NCBI GenBank assembly: GCA_032622095.1
Contig: CP136062.1
Span: 133,935,282 to 133,999,281, forward strand
Length of the DNA: 64,000 bases
Origin: Siphonodentalium dalli
Lineage: Eukaryota; Mollusca; Scaphopoda; Gadilida; Siphonodentaliidae
Direction of reading: 5' to 3'
Below are positions 13,401 to 22,400 of the stretch, piece by piece. Below the pieces are notes generated by a model. That model searched no databases. It was not told the DNA's origin and saw nothing but the letters and a program-made list of their open reading frames with translations. The first letter of the stretch is position 1, and the number at the start of each line of letters is the position of its first letter. The position numbers were made by a program, and so were the translations under genes.

Positions 13401-16400
13401 TCAAAGATATCTTGGACACTGAACTATTAGTTGTACTTCATGCTTCGCACGTCGTATAAGAGTTTAAGAAAAAATCAGGCCGCGATTTCTTTGCTAAACC
13501 TGTTACATATCTGTAGGTAATGAAATGGTACGAAATACCTACAGTACGTTTTTCTTTTGCACACTTGTCAAACTGAAGTGGCAATCAATGACAGTAATTT
13601 CTATTCAACCTCTTTTTAGCTCAACTTTACTTTGTAAAGTTTGAGCTATTGCCATGGCTTTGTCGTCCGTGTGTACGTAAGGCGTCAACAATACAGGCTA
13701 CAGGTCCAACCTTTGGTCGGATCATTATGAAATTTGTCATAGCTGTTGACATCAACATTTAGACCAGAATGATTAATTTTGCGGTCATTCGGAAAAAAAC
13801 ATGGCCGCCAGCGGCCATCTTGATTTCAAAATTCAATCCATTAGCACGGGCTACAGGCCGTATTGTTTGCCGGATCGTCATTAAATTTGTCATGGATGTT
13901 AATATTGACATGTAGATGGGAACGAGTCATTTTGGGGTCATTCGCCCCAAAAACATGGCCGCCAGCAGCCATCTTGGATTTTACTCTGTGTATGACTAAA
14001 TTCTTTAGCACGGGCTACAGGTCGTACCTTAGTCTGATCATCATAAAATTTGTCATGGCTGTTAAAATTGGAATGTAGATGGGAACGAGTCATTTTGGGG
14101 TCATTCGGACAAAAAACATGGCCGCCAGCGACCATCTTGGATTTCAAAATTTAATCCATTAGCACGGGCCACAGGTCGTACTGTTCGTCTGATCATCATG
14201 AAATTTGTCATGGATGTTAATATTGACATGTAGATGGGAACGAGTCATTTTGGGGTCATTCGGCCAAAAACATGGCCGCCAGCAGCCATTTTGGATTTTA
14301 CTCTTTGTATGACTAAATTCTTTAGCACAGGCTACAGGTCGTACCTTTAGTGTGATCATCGTAAAATTTGTCATGAATGTTAATAATGACATTTAATTGG
14401 GAACGAGTCATTTTGGGGTCATTCGTCCAAAAAACATGGCCACCAGCAGCCATCTTGGATTTTACTCTTTGTATGACTAAATCCTTTAGCACGGGCTACA
14501 GGTGGTATCTTTAGTCTGATCATCATAAAATTTGTCATGGCTGTTGAAATTGGAATGTAGATGTGAACGAGTCATTTTGGGGTCATTCAGACAAAAAACA
14601 TGGCCGCCAGCGGCCATCTTGGATTTAAAAAATTAATCCATTAGCACGGGCCACAGGTTGTACCTTTAGTCTGATCATCATGAAATTTGTCATGGATGTT
14701 AATATTGAATGGTAGATGGGAACGACTCATTTTGGGGTCATTCGATCGAAAATCATGGCCGCCAGCAGTCATCTTGGATTTTACTCTTTGTATGACTAAA
14801 TCCTTTAGCACGGGCTACAGGTGGTACCTTTAGTCTGATCATTATAAAATTTATCATGGATGTTAACAATGACATGTAGATGGGAACAACTCATTTTGGG
14901 GTCATTCGTCCGAAAAACATGGCCGCCAGCAGCCATCTTGGATTTTACTCTTTGTATGACTAAATCCTTTAGCACGGGCTACAGGTCGTACCTTTAGTCT
15001 GATCATCATAAAATTTGTCATGAATGTTAATAATGACATGTAGATGGGAACGAGTCATTTTGGGGTCATTCGGCCAAAAACATGGCCACCAGCAGCCATC
15101 TTGGATTTTACTCTTTGTATGACTAAATCCTTTAGCACGGGCTACATGTCATACCTTTAGTCTGATCATCATAAAATTTGTCATGGCTGTTGAAATTGGA
15201 ATGTAGATGGGAACGAGTCATTTTGGGGTTATTTGGCCAAAAAACATGGTTGCTGGCAGCCATCTTGCATTTTACTATTTGCATGACTAATGCTATCAAA
15301 TGCTTTTTAATTTTATTGGAAAACATACCCGCCAGCAACCATCTTAGATTTTATATATATCTTCATGTCGATAAACTAGTATTAGACATTCAACTTTCCA
15401 CATTCCTAATCGCTCCATTGACTGTAATACATTAAATTATTCCCTTTCCAAGTTGAGCTACAGTGTCATTGACACTTTTATTCTTCTATGCTGACACATA
15501 GAAGAAATTAAATCTTTTCTTCTATGCTAATGCATGCATCGTATATTATTCTATTATCATACAATATTAAATCAACATAATGTGTAGTCATTGTTTGCTC
15601 TGTGGTTTTGAGAAACATAGCTTCAATGAACACACACTGCAGGCCGTAAAATCCATCAAATTTTGCGAGAATCACAACACCCCATTTCTTCAGAGAGTCA
15701 GCTGTCTATTACGAGAATCAAACTTAAAATCATGATTCCGAGTCTCGTCAGATTTTAAGCCCTGCACTGTGCATAGTTTGAACTGGGTGCAATTTGGATT
15801 TGACTTGTCAAATATATTCCAGCTGGCTGCCTTCCTTCTGGACCAGAGCAGCTTCTCTGGTGACCAAACGAAGGAAGACAGCCTCCGCTTTTCTCTCGGA
15901 CATGGCACCTGCTTCTGCCACCTCCGTACAGCCTGCTGGCCTGGAGCTGGGGAGTGGGCATGCATCTATTATAGTAGTCGGGGCCTCCACATCCTCCACA
16001 GAGAAGGGCAGTGGTTGCATGATTTTGGCTGTCTCCCCCATCAGGAACTGCCTCCGGGGTGTCCAGGACGTTCCGTCGATGCACAGACCAGTCTCTTGCC
16101 ATGGCTACTCCATATGTAGTACTGTAGCTGGCAAATCAGGGTAATCTCGATATATTGTCTGCCATCCCAGTTCCATGTGTCAACTGCCATCACCTCCTTT
16201 CCAAGAGAGTTTACTGCACTGGCTTCGACCTGTCCTCAGTTTGGGTATTTGCCTGCATCCATCTCTCCAGGTTTTGGGGCGAGCCTGTATCCCGGTTATC
16301 CATCTGCGTTCTTCCCTCCACCTCCAGTTTGGCTTTGGCCTTACAGTTCCTGGCCTTCTTTGGACCCTAGGTCAGAACATTCACAGGCTTCTTATTTTAA

Positions 16401-19400
16401 TACCGAGGCACCGGAATAGAACCAGGCGACTTAGCCCGGATGCTTGCCCTTCTTCTGCATCTCCTCGATGGACAGCGCCCCCAGGAGATGAGGATGTACT
16501 GTCACTGCCTCCTCTGAACTCGGAAGCATTCAGTACTGGTCCGAGTTCATTTTCCCCATCCGAGAGTGCCCAGAAATCACAGCTGCTAATCACCAGTGTA
16601 GTGACGACAGAAATCACTGCTGCTAGTCACCAGTGTTGTGATGATAGCAATCACAGAAAATCATGACAGCCACTCATGTTCCACTGATGTGTCGGACTTG
16701 ACAAAAAAATCTTTCTCGAAGCTTAGGACATGCTATGTCAACCATTAGGGTTTCCACAACTGAGCAAAGTTCTACACACAGACTCCAATCGGGATCTTCT
16801 CGTCCTCTCACATCAGAGAGTTTGCTGTTGGGAAAATCAGCTGCATTCCAATGCTTGACATATTGTCCGGAATGTCTACTCACTCATGGAGTCCTCCCAG
16901 AATGACCATCAGGTCATTCTAGTTTTGATCCATTTTTTCCATTTGGGACCTCTAGTTGCATCTCAGTAGGTGGTTTCATGGGCCAAGTCTGATTATATGC
17001 ATCGTGGGCTCCTTCTATTCAAGAATTCTAATTATAACCAATAGTTCAGTGTCCAAGATATCTTTGATGGAGATATAATATTTTCTTAACAAAAAATGTA
17101 CCTGTATCTTTTAATAAGTAACTTGGACTGGACACTGAACTCATAGGGTCCTCCCAGTTGGAACCAATATCCTGCCCTGTGTACTCGGTCAAATTTATCA
17201 AACACAATAAAAAGACGAAAAAGAGGTTGAACTCACCTTGAATCAAGATTTTATAGAAATGACTGTGACGTGGTCATTGATAACCACTTCTGTTTGACAA
17301 GTGCGCAAAAAAATGTGCCAATTCATTACCTACCGAAATGTAATGGGCATAACAAAGAAATCACGGTCTGATTTTTCGTAAACTCTTCTACAACATGCAA
17401 GGCATGAAGTATAACCATTAGTTCAGTGCCTTAGTAGGAGATACATATTTTGTTAAGAAAATATTATGTCTGATCTACATGTCTGATAACATCAGATCAG
17501 ATCACCGATCTGGTTCTGGAAATGCAATCATCCAGTGGTCCCAAATATAACAAAACAGCTTCTCATGTTTTGGAGAATATGTCATTCATCACTATTTATA
17601 TTGGTACAGCAATTTTAGTCGGTTTATAATGAACAAAAAAGTGTTTATTTACAACTTTCCACACCCTGCTACTTCTTTCCAATTGAAGTGTGTTGTCTCT
17701 AACAATGTGATTAAAAGCAGTATTGCATAAAATATTGAATTTATAAACTTCAGTTTACATATCTATAGATGGTTTTCAGTTAGTACCTGTATGCTGATTT
17801 TTCTTTGCTATGTGTGTGCAAATATGGCACTATCATAAAATTATTGAAATGACATAAAAGTTGCTCCACCCGCCAAAGGGTTAACTACAATTCATCATTC
17901 TTATTGCTCATGAAATTACCAAACTTCTTTATGGTCTTGTATTAAATGGAGAACCTGTTCACTTTTGATTACTTTACAGTCATTTTACGCTATAAAGCTT
18001 GTCTCAAAATCCATCTTCTGATTTAATCTGGATTTAAGGCCCTTCCATTTATGGAGTTGTACATGGTGTGTCCTCTGTGAATTTGGCATTGTTGGCTTCA
18101 ACATCATCAAATGCATGGTGGGAATCAATCACGTTTTCAAGGTTGGCGAGTACCACGTATTCCAAATGTGCAAACACACAAAAACATAATAAATGAGAAA
18201 CTGACACAAAATATAGCATTTTGACTGTTACGAGCATATGCTAGTTTATTTTTAAAGCAAGTTGATACCTTATTTGTTCGGAAATACTCCGTAGTTTTCT
18301 ATAACAATTTGACCAAAGTTTCCAGTTGGAGGTTGGTGGAATACACAAGTCCCTACATCTAGGAGAATCCTTCCACTGACAACTGACACAATTGAGGTAT
18401 CAGCTTGTTTGAAAAATAGTAGAGCGTATGCTTGTAGCTGCCAAAATGCTATGAAACATATATCTAGTTTATTACCTTTTTCCTCATTTCTGGTGGCGTT
18501 TTCAATCACCTCGGCCATTTTGAATGCGATTCCCTACCTTGAAATGGATAAAGTTTATTGACACTGATTTACACTATATACTTTGGCCTTCAAATTCGTT
18601 TGTGTAATTGTTTCTATGTGCTGACATGGTAGGATGATAACTCTACCACATATGTCCACAGGATTCATAAATATTTTTTCAGATTGACAAACAGATCCCA
18701 GGAGATATCTTTGGCTTATGTGATGACTAAAGGGTGTGACATCACGCCGATTGATGCAGGGGTCAGAGAGGAATTCTGTCTGGCTGATGAGACCCAGGCT
18801 GGTCGCATTCCGTACCAGGATGCTATAAATGCACTCACGAATGTCTGCTATCACTACACCTTGCTCAACAAACTTGAATCTGTAGGTACGTTTGTCTAAT
18901 AGCTGAGGTTGGCAAGGACTTTATGAAAGACAAAATGGACCATGCAATAGATCTTTAACAATTCAACTTGCTGCCATGCTTTGTGGGATTCTGCATGCAT
19001 AGTTTATGTTATGCCTTAAAGGGGTCCAACATGAATAAAACTTTATTATATTAAACATATATTATACTTAGGGCCCATCGAATCAGAAATTCGGCAACGG
19101 AATCGAATCTCGAATCCACATGTGACATCGAATCCGAATCGAATCGGGACAAGCACTGGACAGAGAAAATCATAGCTGACCATATGATATCCTTCTAATT
19201 ATATACTGTTGACTAATTTTTCATAAAAGCTGAGACTCGTTTTTTCAAACATGAAACAAAGAAGCAAGACATGGTTCACAGATACAAGTTTTGCGACTGA
19301 TATCGTTCTCAACTTTATTTTTGAATGAAATTCGAAACTATATATCTCTTAGAATAACATGTGACATCTGATCAGACATTGACCACTATAAAATGAGTAA

Positions 19401-22400
19401 ATACTGCTGAAGATACACTGCTCTACTACTCTAGTATAGTGTATAATTCTTGATGTAATAGTGATTCTAAGAATGACCCGCCATATCAGTACCCGGCAAT
19501 CAGCAACTCGGTGATTTCCATACGCAAATATCTAAATAATTTGAGAAGTTGCGATTGCAGTACCCAGATCATGGCAGATGGGCTACCAGTAATAATGCAT
19601 TCCGTTTGACCGGATGCAGCTCTATATAAACACCATGTGTGTTTTATCCCTGAATTTATAATAAAAGATTGTGTTACCTGCTTTCTTTTCCGGGTGAATG
19701 CACGTTTAGATCGATTAGAAGAAACTGTTGCTAACACTAACTATATTAAAGCATATGGACCATAGATGTCTTGACTTTTGACCTGTATACAGTGATTATA
19801 GTCACTTATATACTACATTTTACCCCAACATTGTCCAAGAACCACCAATGTTACGAGTGTTACACATAATGACATCCGCGAAAGGGTGACGGACTGCGAT
19901 TGGACGTAATCGCTTAACTAGGATAAACTCAAAATTACATCATACATGGCTCTGGGGAGACCTCCAGATGGGAAAAACAGCACAATGCGGCAATTGCCCA
20001 TCAATAAAGGAGCTCCATAAGTAAAAAGTTTAGTTGTTAGAAGGAAAAGAATGGGCTAATTCGGCAGTATCCGAATTGGAGAGTCGATTCGGTATCGATG
20101 TCGACACCCAATCGAATCTTCGAAGCTTTGCATGGCCGTAATTATACTCTGCTTGAAGACAGATATCTGATACATAAGCATCAAAATTATGGAACCAAAT
20201 AAATGCCTCACAATTTTTAAAAAATGGACAATCCTGGATGATAGCTTCAGTTCTACTGACAAGAATGTAGCTCTAATTGCAATTGCACAAGAAAAAGGGC
20301 AAGTTTGTGCTTCCCATTTTTACCAGAGTTACAGTAATGCTCTAAGTAATCAACTTCTTAACCACAGCAGAATTATGGGTAACTTTTCGGGGAGAGCTTT
20401 CCGATGAATGGCAACAAGCCATATTTCCGACTAAATCCTGAAAAGTTACCTATAATTCTGCTGTGGTTAAGAAGTTGATTACTTAGAGCATTACTGTATC
20501 AGATTTGTTCAGCTTAGGGAACTCACTTTTTGTTTTTCCATGTTATATAGTACTGCTAACCAGAATGCAACCAAATAGACAATACTTAACTGTTCTTAGT
20601 GGAGTACAATTTTCTCGAGTAAGATGCAGAAGGTTATTTTCATGAGGTCAAGTGAAAATAATCCTCGCTTTTCACGAAACATTGTACACTGAGAAACAAT
20701 GTACGATGGTGTATCTCTCCCCAGAAAGTTTTATATAGTTTCCAGGATATAAAATAATAAATATGAATTCAGGAGACCTGTCCTGAAAAGTTTCTATCAA
20801 TTAATAAAAAAATTATTGAGCAATTATCACATCCGCGGGGTAGTTTCAGGGGCTATTTTAAAAACATAAATCAGTGCGAAATGTTTGGAGAGTACGAAGA
20901 CTGTACCAAGAAGGAGAACTCTATCTTGTTAGCGCCCTCAATCATGACAAATTAGATCTCGACTATAGATTTCACCACTATCTTTGTGGCCCAGAAGAGA
21001 TAGGGCATCTTTAAACACATTGTTAGGCCTAGAACTTTCCCAAGGCTTTAACTTGACCAACATTTTCTGTTAGGCTAACATAACATGCAAGGATACCGAA
21101 TAACACAAACAAATGATGCAGTTCTGACAGCTAAATAACTCATGGTGATATGATTTATAATTTGACTTAAATAGTCGATGAAAAAATATGTATATATAGT
21201 ACTACTTTTTAGCTCAACTTTTTGGCTCTATCCATGCATGCTTCTGTGTATCCGTCTATGCATCAATAATTTCCTTCAGCACACCCTACAGCCCACCATT
21301 TCTCATCCAATCAGCACCAAACTTCATATGGATCATCAGAGCGACCTCTAGATGGGAACGATTTATATTTTCTAGAATTCATTGAAAAATATGGCATGTT
21401 TAGGATCACCTCCAGATGGGAGCTAATCCGATGAAAAACATGGCTGCCGGCAGCCAACTTCGATTTTGTTCTTTTCATGACTGAATCCTTCGGCAAATCC
21501 TACAAGCCACATCCCTATTTTGATTGCCAACAACTTATTTTTGGATCTTCAGGGTGACCACTGGATGGGAGCCATCAATTTTTTCCGAATGTTTTAAAAA
21601 CATGGCCTCCAGCTGCAATCTTGGATATAACATTTAAATTCATCGGCACTGACTTCAGCCCACATTTATTGGAGAATTGTATTGAAAATTTATAGGCATG
21701 TTTTATTTTGCATGATTAAATCATTTGGCACACCCTACAGGTCACATCCCTCCTCTGATTATCACCAATCTTGATATGGATCTTCGGGGTGACCTCTAGA
21801 TGGGAGTCATCAAATTTTTCAGAAATTTGTATAAAAAAAAACATGCCATCATGGATTTCACATTCAACTTAAATTGTTTTAACTTTCCTTATTCTTAATC
21901 CACCAATTAACTGCAATACATAACATTTTCTGAAAATTATCCTATCTCCAATTGAGCTACAGTGTAATTGACACTTTCATTTTATTTCAGTGAAAATAAC
22001 AAAGCTGATCTGTGATGATGCGGAGAAGTATTATGCAGTCAGGGCTGAGTCACTTCCAGCAATGTGAGCCTAGTTATTATACACCCATTTACCCCCCACA
22101 CATAAAGCGAATGGTCGATACTCTGGATTATATGTGTTGATCTACCGTCTTTCTGAACGGGCTAATGTAGAAATAATGAGTAAAGTTCTGAACTCAGATG
22201 ACTCATCCTTCCTATGCAAGTTATGTTTTTTTATCAGGACTATATTCAGTGGAGTAGACAAGATTCACAACACATAACGTCTTTGCTGTTGTTGTTGTTG
22301 TTGTTAGTATCGCACATGCACTACATTGTATACATATGAATGATTGTCCTTTCTCTACAAGATATGACGTATAACTAGAAATCTTGACAGGTGTTGTTGT

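Noticed and set aside
15755-16666. Several 115-163 codon ORFs on both strands as genes
   Set aside because: They overlap one another in a GC-rich block where stops are rare; no domain seen.
18270-18518. Minus-strand [18 protein letters not shown]...
   Set aside because: Has an ATG and a donor-like GTAATA, but no recognisable family or partner exon.
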